Origin: Helicobacteraceae bacterium
GTDB lineage: Bacteria; Campylobacterota; Campylobacteria; Campylobacterales; Helicobacteraceae
DNA length: 56,263 bases
Assembly: GCA_017508245.1 (NCBI GenBank)
Contig: JAFVZI010000008.1
Span: 1 to 56,263, forward strand
Reading direction: 5' to 3'
How positions within the stretch are numbered: the stretch's first letter is position 1; every line of letters starts with the position of its first letter. Below, piece after piece: positions 1 through 8,399 of this stretch. A model generated the notes under the pieces. It was not told the origin of the DNA and searched no databases. It saw only the letters and a program-made list of their open reading frames with translations. Made by a program: the position numbers and the translations under genes.

Positions 1-1992
1 TGCATTAAATGTACTAAATGTAGTGTCTATCCACCAACCTGCAGAAGTTGGACTTCCTACATATTTCTTTGCTCCTGTTATCTTGTTGATTTCGCTTAAA
101 TCACAAGTTTGGCAATAGAATTCATAATACACTTTAGTAGTTGGTGGTGTTGAATAATTGCCTGCATTATCTGTATCAATCATATTTACTCTACCTCTAA
201 GTATGATTGCATCCTTTAGTGAATCAAAACTAGGGTTGTATTGTGGGTAGGAATTATCATTTTTCTTGCCAGCATAATAAACGAGAGGGTTCACACTAGT
301 TCCTAATTTTATCGGCTCGGCTACCATACTAGGATTCCAAGGATTTTTTGTATTTTGCACGCTTAAGACTCTCTGTAAATTTGCCATAGCTTGATTGCTT
401 TGGTATGTAAAATCTTTTGCTGTTATAAGCGTAGTAGTGCTACTTGTAGTCGCACTTGTTGGGTCGATGAATACTATAGAAGTATCCGCACCATTTAGCT
501 CCAATTCTGTATCAATCGCAGCACAGCCATTTACAAAATTCTTCAAAGAATTATTTGCACTACCTTTTGGAATCACTTGCAATGTCACTGATCCCTCGTT
601 TGCAGGAGAACTACCTTGTCCATAGTAAAGCACTTTTATAGGAGAGCCTTTTATTGTGGTAACTTTTATCTCGAAATTATCTGGGACAATTAGATAATCA
701 AAACTAAACTCAAATGTCGGTGGAAATGGGCATTTTCCATGGTTTGTACCATTTCCAGAGCAACCGCCCCTTGCTTTCTCTCCATCGATGATATTTTTCA
801 TATCTTGGTCTATGTATGACATAGTCATCTTGCCTTTATAAACATCATCAAAACTAAAATTTTCGGTTCCACTAAAATTTCCATTGCTTATTGAAGTTTT
901 GAAATCTTTTGGCAATGTCGGAGCATTGGCTTGACATACTCTTGTACCAGAAACTGCATTTAAACCTTGTATCACATTTTGTATTTCACCCAATCTTTGC
1001 ATACTAGTATTCACACCACTATCTACACCACCACTATTGGTATTTGCACTACCACTCAATGCAATATCAAGACTACTTCCAACTTTTTGAACTATATCTT
1101 TACCGCTTAAAGATACTTTTTTAGTAGCTCCATTAGATGTAACTTTTGGACTATTTATAGTGTAGCTTTGTCCATTATGAGCAGTTATTTTAAGCTCTGC
1201 AGTATAACTAGCTGGTGCTACATAAAATCGTAAGCTAGGACTTACTACATTGTTATTACTATTATCTACTCCACTACATTGAAGAGTATAATATCCTGCC
1301 TTTGAAAGTCCTCTTTGGACTTCAAATACATACGTTCCACCACCCCAAAAATCCCAATTAGCAGAAGCAGAAGTTGTTCCACCACTACCAGAAACAGTGC
1401 ATGTAGCACTCTTTAGTCCTGAACCAAAACTTCCAGCATTATTTTTATGATACATTCTTACTTTTAAATCACTGCCTGTAGTCCTAGTATAGACGACATT
1501 TGGAGTTGCTCCTGTCCCAAAAATATTATTTATTTCTTCTATAATCAAATCTGCAGGTTTTTCTGGCTTTGGTTTTTCTGGTGGCGTAGTACCTCCTCCA
1601 GTTTTCTTGATGAAACAATTATCTTTACTTTGCGGAGTGCAGAAATTTGGTTTATACACTGCTGTATTACTAAATTTAATTTCGCTATGTCTATCAGGTA
1701 CGCCTGTGCAAGTATAAAATCCGTAATTATTACAAAGATTTGAATCGTTTAAGACATCTTGTTTGAACGAAATTGTACTCCCGCTACCACTTCCTGGTTT
1801 CCCATCTGTGACCTTATCTAAATCACTTATCCATACACAATTGACGAATTTTTTTGAACCACCAACATTACTAGAATCAACGACTTTGTGCTCATTGATG
1901 CAAACTCGCGTCTCATCTCTACCACCACCAGCTGCATAAGCGATACTAGCTAAAAATAAAAACACAAACAAAAATTGTGAAAATAATCTCAT
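1..1992 (-). CDS. large secreted protein, N-terminal 664 residues (runs off left edge)
   Basis: The frame is open from an ATG at 1992 to the window edge without a stop, and GGAGG lies 5 nt before the ATG. Residues 1-20 form a classic signal peptide (hydrophobic core, cleavage likely after AYA), so the product is exported. The mature part starts Gly/Arg-rich and has several scattered cysteines. A Pro/Lys/Glu linker (TTPPEKPKPEKP) lies near residues 135-148, followed by a long Ser/Thr/Gly/Asn-rich region of beta-strand character with no membrane segments. I do not recognise the family. Large size, secretion and low complexity would suit an adhesin or a MshQ-like surface protein, but that is only inference. 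The C-terminus is outside the window, so an autotransporter or anchoring domain cannot be judged. The next gene on its 5' side is the divergent tRNA-Arg. Confidence 0.85.
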   Translation of the reverse strand, partial: MRLFSQFLFVFLFLASIAYAAGGGRDETRVCINEHKVVDSSNVGGSKKFVNCVWISDLDKVTDGKPGSGSGSTISFKQDVLNDSNLCNNYGFYTCTGVPDRHSEIKFSNTAVYKPNFCTPQSKDNCFIKKTGGGTTPPEKPKPEKPADLIIEEINNIFGTGATPNVVYTRTTGSDLKVRMYHKNNAGSFGSGLKSATCTVSGSGGTTSASANWDFWGGGTYVFEVQRGLSKAGYYTLQCSGVDNSNNNVVSPSLRFYVAPASYTAELKITAHNGQSYTINSPKVTSNGATKKVSLSGKDIVQKVGSSLDIALSGSANTNSGGVDSGVNTSMQRLGEIQNVIQGLNAVSGTRVCQANAPTLPKDFKTSISNGNFSGTENFSFDDVYKGKMTMSYIDQDMKNIIDGEKARGGCSGNGTNHGKCPFPPTFEFSFDYLIVPDNFEIKVTTIKGSPIKVLYYGQGSSPANEGSVTLQVIPKGSANNSLKNFVNGCAAIDTELELNGADTSIVFIDPTSATTSSTTTLITAKDFTYQSNQAMANLQRVLSVQNTKNPWNPSMVAEPIKLGTSVNPLVYYAGKKNDNSYPQYNPSFDSLKDAIILRGRVNMIDTDNAGNYSTPPTTKVYYEFYCQTCDLSEINKITGAKKYVGSPTSAGWWIDTTFSTFNA

Positions 1993-2041
1993 TTTTACCT
2001 CCTTAATGTGAAATATAATGTTTTTTCAAGGTTTGTAAGCA

Positions 2042-2047
2042 TATAAT
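2042..2047 (+). promoter_or_regulatory. -10 box for tRNA-Arg
   Basis: A perfect TATAAT lies 17 nt before the first base of the tRNA. No convincing -35 box is visible, which is common for Helicobacter sigma-80 promoters. Confidence 0.5.
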
Positions 2048-2064
2048 TTCGTCATTTTTAAAAT

Positions 2065-2141
2065 GTGTCCATAGCTCAGCTGAATAGAGCAACAGGTTGC
2101 GGTCCTGTAGGTCGGGGGTTTGAATCCCTCTGGGCACGCCA
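2065..2141 (+). tRNA. tRNA-Arg, anticodon GCG
   Basis: A full cloverleaf can be drawn. The acceptor GTGTCCA pairs with TGGGCAC, the D-stem is GCTC/GAGC, and the anticodon stem is ACAGG/CCTGT with loop TTGCGGT. The anticodon GCG at 2099-2101 reads CGC, and CGU by wobble. The CCA end is encoded (2139-2141). G34 rather than A34 means that this tRNA does not depend on adenosine-to-inosine editing. Confidence 0.95.
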
Positions 2142-2227
2142 TCTTTAATAAACAACTTTAAAATGCTTCTAAACAATTGAAATATTACAAAAATAAAAAT
2201 AAAACTGTTATAAAATTATTTACTTTT

Positions 2228-2253
2228 GTATTGTTTATAATAAAATTCAATAC
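2228..2253 (+). promoter_or_regulatory. candidate TetR operator over a -10 box
   Basis: GTATTG at 2228-2233 and CAATAC at 2248-2253 are perfect inverted arms flanking a TATAAT at 2236-2241. The site is 35 nt before the regulator gene. A palindrome over the promoter of a TetR-type gene is the usual setup for autorepression; here this is inference from position and symmetry. Confidence 0.4.
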
Positions 2254-2288
2254 ATTTTTAAATCTAAAAAGTGACATTTGGGGTGGGT

Positions 2289-2891
2289 ATGAAAAAAGAT
2301 GAAATTATCAAAAAACTGCAGAACTTCTTGGTGGCAAACAAAAATAGCGAGGAGATAGAATCTCTAACTCTAAATACAATCCTAAAACACTTAGGAATCT
2401 CAAAGGGAAGCTTTTATTATCATTTTAAGAACAAAGATGATTTGTTGTTTCAGGCAATAAATCCGCTTATAAAAAATCAAACTCAGGAATTTAAGCACGA
2501 TATAAAAAAACTAAATAGTCTAAAAGAGCAGTTTCATTTATTGTTTGAACCATTTGTAGCAGAACCAAACAATACTAAACTAAAGCAGATTGATAACTTT
2601 TATACAAATCTATTTTTTAAAGAATATACAAATAAAGCAAAACTACAAAATATAAAGAAAATATATACAAGTGTAAGAAATGCTAGAAAATCTCTACTAT
2701 TTCAAGCACTAAAATATAATGATATAAAAGTGGATAAAAAGCTAACTATATTGCTTGATTTTTTGGATACAACAATGATGTTTTATTATCATATAAATAA
2801 AGTTATATACAAAAAACACGCAAATAATGAAATATTGGATTTAATAGATATGTTGTGTAACTTGATAGAAAAACAATATAAAAATAAATAA
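2289..2891 (+). CDS. TetR/AcrR-family transcriptional regulator
   Basis: Product of 200 residues, the normal size for the family. The N-terminal helix-turn-helix covers about residues 5-50: the motif LGISKGSFYYHFKNKDDL is the recognition helix and following helix typical of TetR proteins. The C-terminal half is a helical, lysine-rich ligand/dimer domain with no recognisable ligand signature. I chose the ATG at 2289 because GGGGTGGG lies just before it; the GTG at 2271 has no ribosome-binding site. A palindrome over the upstream -10 box suggests autoregulation. The next gene, ppk, follows after 62 bp and could be in the same unit, but a regulatory link is not shown. Confidence 0.8.
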   Translation: MKKDEIIKKLQNFLVANKNSEEIESLTLNTILKHLGISKGSFYYHFKNKDDLLFQAINPLIKNQTQEFKHDIKKLNSLKEQFHLLFEPFVAEPNNTKLKQIDNFYTNLFFKEYTNKAKLQNIKKIYTSVRNARKSLLFQALKYNDIKVDKKLTILLDFLDTTMMFYYHINKVIYKKHANNEILDLIDMLCNLIEKQYKNK

Positions 2892-2953
2892 GCTAGATAC
2901 CCCATTTAATGTATAATTAAAAAATATAAATCTTAGCATTTATAAGGGGTAAA

Positions 2954-5041
2954 ATGAAAATAGATTCTAAATCATTTTTTAATAGAGAATTATCGTGGCT
3001 GGCATTTAATACTAGAGTGCTTAATGAAGCGAAAAATACGAAGATTCCGCTCTTGGAGAGATTGAAATTCATCGCTATATATGGAACAAATTTAGATGAA
3101 TTTTATATGGTTAGAGTGGCCGGATTAAAAAGACTATATCTAGCTGGAATCACAGAATATAGTGCCGATAAGCTAACTCCATTGCAACAACTAAATGAGA
3201 TCAGGAAATATATACACGACGAAAAAACAGAATTACAAAAAGTATTTGTTGAGATAAACAATGATTTGGCAAAAGAAAATTTGAGCTTTAAAAAATTTAG
3301 TGAGCTAAAGATAGAACAAAAAAAATATTTAAAGGAATTATTTCAATCATCCTTGTATCCTGTAATAGTGCCGATAATAGTAGATTCTACGCACCCATTT
3401 CCACACCTAAATAATCTATCATTTGCTATGGCAATAAAACTAAAAGATTCTACAAATAAAATAAAATTTGGAATGGTGAGAATTAGCAGAATGCTACCTA
3501 GGTTTATAGAAGCCACAGAAGGAGTATATGTGCCGATTGAAAATGTCGTCGGGGAGTTTATTGGCGAAGTTTTTGAAGGGTGCGAAGTAATATCATATAC
3601 GCCATTTAGAATCACAAGAAATGCAGATATGGAGATAGAAGAAGAGGAAGCTGATGATTTTATGGAGATTATGACTGAGGGGCTAAAAGCAAGAAAAAAA
3701 GGTGAGATAGTCCGTCTTGAAGTAGGAAAAAATGAAGATTCTAGTTTGCTTGAATTTATCACAAATCATATAAAGATTCAAAATGAAGATATATATGAAT
3801 ATTCAATACCGCTAAATCTAGGCACATTATGGCAAATAATTGGTGCAAAAAAATTTGCTCATCTTACACTTCCTATATTTAATGCAAAGATATTGCCTCC
3901 ACTAAATAACAATGCAGATATTTTTCATACAATAGACAATAATGATATAGCATTATTTCATCCATATGAAAGCTTTGATTCAATAGTAAATTTTATATCT
4001 AGTGCGGCAAAAGACCCCGATGTATATGCGATACGAATGACACTTTATCGTGCTGGCAAAAATTCATCTATAATAAAAGCACTAAGTGAGGCAGCAGAAA
4101 ATAACAAACAAGTAACCGCACTAGTCGAGCTAAAAGCAAGATTTGATGAAGAAAATAATCTATATTGGGCAAAAGCACTAGAAGCCGCTGGGGCACACGT
4201 AATCTATGGAATCCCAGGACTTAAAGTACATGCAAAAATAACATTGGTAATCAAAAAAGTAGGTGGTGAATTTAAAAAATATGTCCATCTCTCGACTGGC
4301 AACTACAATCCTGCAACAGCAAAAATATATACTGATATTAGCTATTTTACTTCAAATGAAGGGATTGCAAATGATGCTGTAAAATTCTTTCATACATTAT
4401 CTACAGGATATGCACAACAATGCAAACTAGATTCTATACTTATGGCACCAACACAAATAAAACCAAAAATATTACAATTAATAAGAGATGAAATAAAATA
4501 TGGCAAAGATGGATATATAATCTTAAAAGCCAATTCTATTGTCGATGTAGATGTGATAAATGCTCTCTATGAGGCAAGTAAAGCCGGAGTAAAAATCGAT
4601 ATGATAATTAGAGGTATATGTTGTCTAAAACCAAAAGTAGCCGGAATGAGTGAAAATATAAGAGTCATTTCAATTATTGGCAAATATTTAGAACATGCCA
4701 GAATCTATTATTTTAAAAATGGTAATCCACAAATCTATTTTGCAAGTGCCGACCTTATGCCTAGAAACCTAGAAAAAAGGGTAGAAATAATGACTCCAAT
4801 CACAAATAAGTCGATTGCTGATAAATTATTTGGAATACTAAAATTGCAACTAGAAGACAACACTCAAGCCCACGAATTGCAAGAAGATGGCACTTATAAA
4901 AAACTTACCCCAAAAGATAATAATGCCACAAACTCACAAGAAGAATATGAAAAATATGTAAATGTGATATTTAATAGCTCAATAAAAGCAAAAGATACAA
5001 AAGCAGACAAGCTTTTAAAAAGAATGATAGGCGAAAGCTAA
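2954..5041 (+). CDS. ppk: polyphosphate kinase 1
   Basis: Makes long-chain polyphosphate from ATP at the inner membrane, reversibly. Length 695 residues fits PPK1. The N-terminal helical domain begins FFNRELSWLAFN, a family hallmark. The two catalytic phospholipase-D-like histidines are present: His426 in KVHAKITL, the autophosphorylated one, and His581 in EHARIYYF. HLSTGNYNP at 445-453 and LMPRNLEKRVE near 601-611 are further conserved stretches. AAGGGG stands 5 nt before the ATG. A hairpin with a T-run follows the gene. Polyphosphate is linked to stress survival and motility in Campylobacterota. Confidence 0.97.
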   Translation: MKIDSKSFFNRELSWLAFNTRVLNEAKNTKIPLLERLKFIAIYGTNLDEFYMVRVAGLKRLYLAGITEYSADKLTPLQQLNEIRKYIHDEKTELQKVFVEINNDLAKENLSFKKFSELKIEQKKYLKELFQSSLYPVIVPIIVDSTHPFPHLNNLSFAMAIKLKDSTNKIKFGMVRISRMLPRFIEATEGVYVPIENVVGEFIGEVFEGCEVISYTPFRITRNADMEIEEEEADDFMEIMTEGLKARKKGEIVRLEVGKNEDSSLLEFITNHIKIQNEDIYEYSIPLNLGTLWQIIGAKKFAHLTLPIFNAKILPPLNNNADIFHTIDNNDIALFHPYESFDSIVNFISSAAKDPDVYAIRMTLYRAGKNSSIIKALSEAAENNKQVTALVELKARFDEENNLYWAKALEAAGAHVIYGIPGLKVHAKITLVIKKVGGEFKKYVHLSTGNYNPATAKIYTDISYFTSNEGIANDAVKFFHTLSTGYAQQCKLDSILMAPTQIKPKILQLIRDEIKYGKDGYIILKANSIVDVDVINALYEASKAGVKIDMIIRGICCLKPKVAGMSENIRVISIIGKYLEHARIYYFKNGNPQIYFASADLMPRNLEKRVEIMTPITNKSIADKLFGILKLQLEDNTQAHELQEDGTYKKLTPKDNNATNSQEEYEKYVNVIFNSSIKAKDTKADKLLKRMIGES

Positions 5042-5058
5042 GATTGTTTTCTTTGTAA

Positions 5059-5098
5059 AATTCTAGATTATATGAAATCTGGAATTATATTGTTTTTT
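5059..5098 (+). terminator. Rho-independent terminator after ppk
   Basis: AATTCTAGATT (5059-5069) pairs with AATCTGGAATT (5076-5086) over 11 bp with one G-U pair and a 6-nt loop, followed by a T-rich run at 5090-5098. It lies 17 bp after the ppk stop. Confidence 0.6.
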
Positions 5099-5155
5099 AA
5101 ATATTAGCCAAATTATAATTACATCTTTCAAATTTCAATATTCAAGAGTCCACAA

Positions 5156-7522
5156 ATGAGTGTTTTAAAAGTAATAAAGCGAAATGGCAGAACTGAAGAA
5201 TTAGACATTACAAAAATACAAAAATATACAAGTTCAGCTGTAAAAGATTTAGCAGGTGTTAGTCAAAGTGAGTTAGAAGTTGATGCAAGAATTTTATTTA
5301 GAGATGGAATTACAACAGAAGAAATACAACAAGCTCTAATAAAAACTGCAGTAGATAAGATAGATATAGATACACCTAATTGGACTTTTGTAGCATCTCG
5401 ATTATTCTTATATGATTTATACCACAAAGTAAGCAGATTTACAGGATATAAGCATTTAAGAGATTATCTTAAAAAGGGTATGAATGAAAATAAGATTTTA
5501 AAAGGATTTAGTGATAAATTTGATTTAGATTTATTAAATGATTATATAAAGCCAGAGAGAGATTTACAATTTAATTATCTAGGTATAAAAACATTATATG
5601 ATAGATATCTACTAAAAGATAGAAATGACAATCCTATAGAACTACCACAACATATGTTTATGGCTATATCTATGTTTTTAGCTCAAAATGAAAATGATTG
5701 TAATAAAAAAGCTATGGAATTTTATGATGTATTATCTAAATTTGAAGTGATGGTAGCTACTCCTACATTATCAAATGCTAGGACGCCTAGACATCAATTA
5801 TCTAGTTGTTATGTAGGTAGTATGCCTGATAATATAGAAGGGATATTTGATAGCTATAAAGAAATGGCATTATTATCTAAATATGGTGGTGGTATAGGAT
5901 ATGATGTATCTAAGATTAGAGGACTTGGTAGTTATATAGATAACCACAAGAATGTAGCAGGTGGAGTAGTCCCATTTCTAAAAATTACAAATGACTTAGC
6001 AGTAGCAATAGACCAATTAGGAACAAGAAAAGGAGCTATAGCTACATATTTAGAAGTATGGCATATAGATGTAGTAAATTTCATAGATTTAAGAAAAAAT
6101 AGTGGTGAAGAAAGAAGAAGAGCTCACGATTTATTTCCTGCATTATGGATTTGTGATTTGTTTATGAAAAGAGTCCAAGAGAATGGATTATGGACATTAT
6201 TTGACCCTTATGATGTAAGTGAGCTAACAGAATTATATGGCAAAGAGTTTGAAGCAAAATATATAGAATTTGAAAAAAGAGATGATATATCAAAAGAAGT
6301 AATCAATGCAAAAGACTTATGGAAAAAAATACTAACAAACTATTTTGAAAGTGGATTACCTTTTCTTTGTTTTAAAGATAATGCTAACAGAGCAAATCCA
6401 AATTCTCATAGTGGAATAATAAGAAGCTCAAATTTATGCACAGAAATATTCCAAAATACTTCACCTAGCCATTATAAAGTAAAAGTAGAATTTGAAAATG
6501 GTGATATCGAATTATTTGAAGAAGATGATATTATCACACTTGATAGTGGATTGAGCAAAAAAGCAAATAAACTAACCTCACTAGATTCTATCAATGGCAA
6601 AAAAGTATTTGTAGTAGAAAAGGTTGGATATGATGGTGAGAGTGCGGTATGTAATCTAGCAAGTATAAATCTATCTAAAATAAACACAAAAGAGGATATA
6701 GAAAGAGTAGTGCCTATTGCTATTAGAATGCTTGATAATGTAATAGATTTAAATTTCTATCCAACAAGAAAAGTAAGAACTACTAATCTAAAAAATAGAG
6801 CTATTGGATTAGGTGTAATGGGTGAAGCAGAAATGTTAGCAAAAGAGCAAATAATGTGGGGAAGTAATGAACATCTTCATAGAATAGATAGGATTATGGA
6901 GCTAATAAGCTTTAATGCTATAAATGCAAGTAGCGATATAGCTAAAGAAAAAGGTGTATATCCTGACTACAAAGGCTCTAATTGGAGTAAAGGAATATTT
7001 CCTATTGATGTAGCAAATAATGAAGCTCTATCTCTAGTAGATAGAGATTTGTTTGATAGATGTGATTGGGATACTCTAAAGCAAAAGGTTATAACTCAAG
7101 GCATAAGAAATGGATATCTTATGGCTATAGCACCTACAAGCTCTATATCTATACTTGTTGGAACTACACAAACAATAGAACCTATATATAAAAAGAAATG
7201 GTTAGAAGAAAATCTAAGTGGAATGATTCCAAATGTAGTGCCAAATCTAAATCTTGAAACATATAATTATTATGTTAGTGCTTATAGCCTAGATCAAAGA
7301 GATATTATAAAAGTAGCTAGTGTAAGACAAAAGTGGATAGACCAAGGACAAAGTGTAAATATATTTATGGAGATAGATAAAGCAAGTGGTAAATATCTAA
7401 ATGATATATATATGTTAGCTTGGAAGCTTGGATTAAAATCTACTTATTATCTAAGAAGTCAAAGTCCAGATGTAAAAGATGAAGCTATGGATAGAAGTAT
7501 TGAATGTTATAATTGCCAATAA
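5156..7522 (+). CDS. nrdA: ribonucleoside-diphosphate reductase, alpha subunit (class Ia)
   Basis: Reduces ribonucleotides to deoxyribonucleotides with the NrdB radical subunit, which is not in the window. The N-terminal ATP-cone is at about residues 1-95 (VIKRNGRTEELDITKIQ). Active-site residues are visible: Cys218 (SSCYVG), Asn426/Cys428/Glu430 (NLCTE) and Cys499 (AVCNLASIN); Cys784 and Cys787 at the extreme C-terminus (CYNCQ) form the shuttle pair. The spacing between Cys428 and Cys499 is 71 residues, against about 23 in E. coli, so there is an acidic insertion of roughly 45-50 residues. From memory, H. pylori NrdA has a similar insertion. licD starts 9 bp downstream with its ribosome-binding site overlapping the nrdA stop. 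Confidence 0.96.
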   Translation: MSVLKVIKRNGRTEELDITKIQKYTSSAVKDLAGVSQSELEVDARILFRDGITTEEIQQALIKTAVDKIDIDTPNWTFVASRLFLYDLYHKVSRFTGYKHLRDYLKKGMNENKILKGFSDKFDLDLLNDYIKPERDLQFNYLGIKTLYDRYLLKDRNDNPIELPQHMFMAISMFLAQNENDCNKKAMEFYDVLSKFEVMVATPTLSNARTPRHQLSSCYVGSMPDNIEGIFDSYKEMALLSKYGGGIGYDVSKIRGLGSYIDNHKNVAGGVVPFLKITNDLAVAIDQLGTRKGAIATYLEVWHIDVVNFIDLRKNSGEERRRAHDLFPALWICDLFMKRVQENGLWTLFDPYDVSELTELYGKEFEAKYIEFEKRDDISKEVINAKDLWKKILTNYFESGLPFLCFKDNANRANPNSHSGIIRSSNLCTEIFQNTSPSHYKVKVEFENGDIELFEEDDIITLDSGLSKKANKLTSLDSINGKKVFVVEKVGYDGESAVCNLASINLSKINTKEDIERVVPIAIRMLDNVIDLNFYPTRKVRTTNLKNRAIGLGVMGEAEMLAKEQIMWGSNEHLHRIDRIMELISFNAINASSDIAKEKGVYPDYKGSNWSKGIFPIDVANNEALSLVDRDLFDRCDWDTLKQKVITQGIRNGYLMAIAPTSSISILVGTTQTIEPIYKKKWLEENLSGMIPNVVPNLNLETYNYYVSAYSLDQRDIIKVASVRQKWIDQGQSVNIFMEIDKASGKYLNDIYMLAWKLGLKSTYYLRSQSPDVKDEAMDRSIECYNCQ

Positions 7523-7531
7523 GGAGCAAAT

Positions 7532-8398
7532 ATGAATGAATTGCAAAATAGAGTTTTGGGCGTCGCAAAAGAATTTAAAAGAATATGCGATGAAAATAAT
7601 CTTAGATATTTTATGTCGTGTGGGACACTGCTAGGGGCTGTAAGACATAAAGGCTTTATTCCGTGGGATGATGATATGGATTTTTATATGCCAAGAAGTG
7701 ATTATCAAAGGTTAATAGAGCTTGACAAAAATGGAATCTTTGATAAAAAATTTATTTTTAAGCATTGGGATAAAACTAAAAATTATATTTGGAATTTTGG
7801 AAAATTAGAAGATACGACGACAACGTGCATAGAATCCACAATAGCACAAAATAATGTTGATTATAAGAGTGGTGTAGGTATTGATATTTTTATCTTAGAT
7901 GGGGGGGGGGACAGCGATAAATCCCTATCTATAAAGCATTTTTTGACAATGGCAAAATATGCAAACCGCAGATATGACAAATATTGGAAAGCAAAAGCTA
8001 GTGATAGAAATCCTCTATTAATAAAACAACTAAAACAAATCATTTTAGATTCTAGGCGGGAGCTTTTGAGGTTTGATTTTGTTATGGATTATTTCAAAAA
8101 TAAAGCTCAAGTTTTGGAGAATAAATACGATTTTGACAAATCAAAATACATCTCTTCACCATTTGTCCTAAGCGTATATAAAAACGCATATCATGAATAC
8201 AAAGACTTTATCCCCTGTATCGAACTTGATTTTGAAGATACAAAATTTAAAGCACCAAATAATTATGATAAATATCTAACAAAGCTTTATGGAGATTATA
8301 TGACACCACCTCCAATAGAGCAAAGAACAGGACATATGCCATATTTTGTAGATTTAAATCTAGCATTTGAAAAATATGATGCGCCATATATCAAATAA
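7532..8398 (+). CDS. LicD-family transferase, phase-variable, ON
   Basis: LicD proteins are nucleotidyltransferase-fold enzymes that add phosphorylcholine or similar groups to lipopolysaccharide or other surface glycans. The hallmark is at residues 29-50 ([13 protein letters not shown], then WDDDMD with the metal-binding acids). Length is 288 residues. A run of ten G at 7901-7910 encodes Gly124-126. With ten G the frame is open to the end. Eleven G would give TAA four codons beyond the run, and nine G a TAA eight codons beyond it. The start ATG has AAGGAG overlapping the nrdA stop, so it is probably co-transcribed with nrdA. Its stop lies one base from the stop of convergent pbpC. The acceptor substrate cannot be read from sequence. 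Confidence 0.9.
   Translation: MNELQNRVLGVAKEFKRICDENNLRYFMSCGTLLGAVRHKGFIPWDDDMDFYMPRSDYQRLIELDKNGIFDKKFIFKHWDKTKNYIWNFGKLEDTTTTCIESTIAQNNVDYKSGVGIDIFILDGGGDSDKSLSIKHFLTMAKYANRRYDKYWKAKASDRNPLLIKQLKQIILDSRRELLRFDFVMDYFKNKAQVLENKYDFDKSKYISSPFVLSVYKNAYHEYKDFIPCIELDFEDTKFKAPNNYDKYLTKLYGDYMTPPPIEQRTGHMPYFVDLNLAFEKYDAPYIK
7901..7910 (+). repeat. poly-G tract, 10 G, in licD
   Basis: A mononucleotide run of ten G inside an AT-rich gene, the usual substrate for slipped-strand phase variation in Helicobacter and Campylobacter. The length present keeps licD in frame. Confidence 0.95.
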
Positions 8399-8399
8399 T

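Noticed and set aside
395-625. 76-residue plus-strand frame near the left edge
   Set aside because: It lies antisense within the long uninterrupted minus-strand secreted-protein frame.
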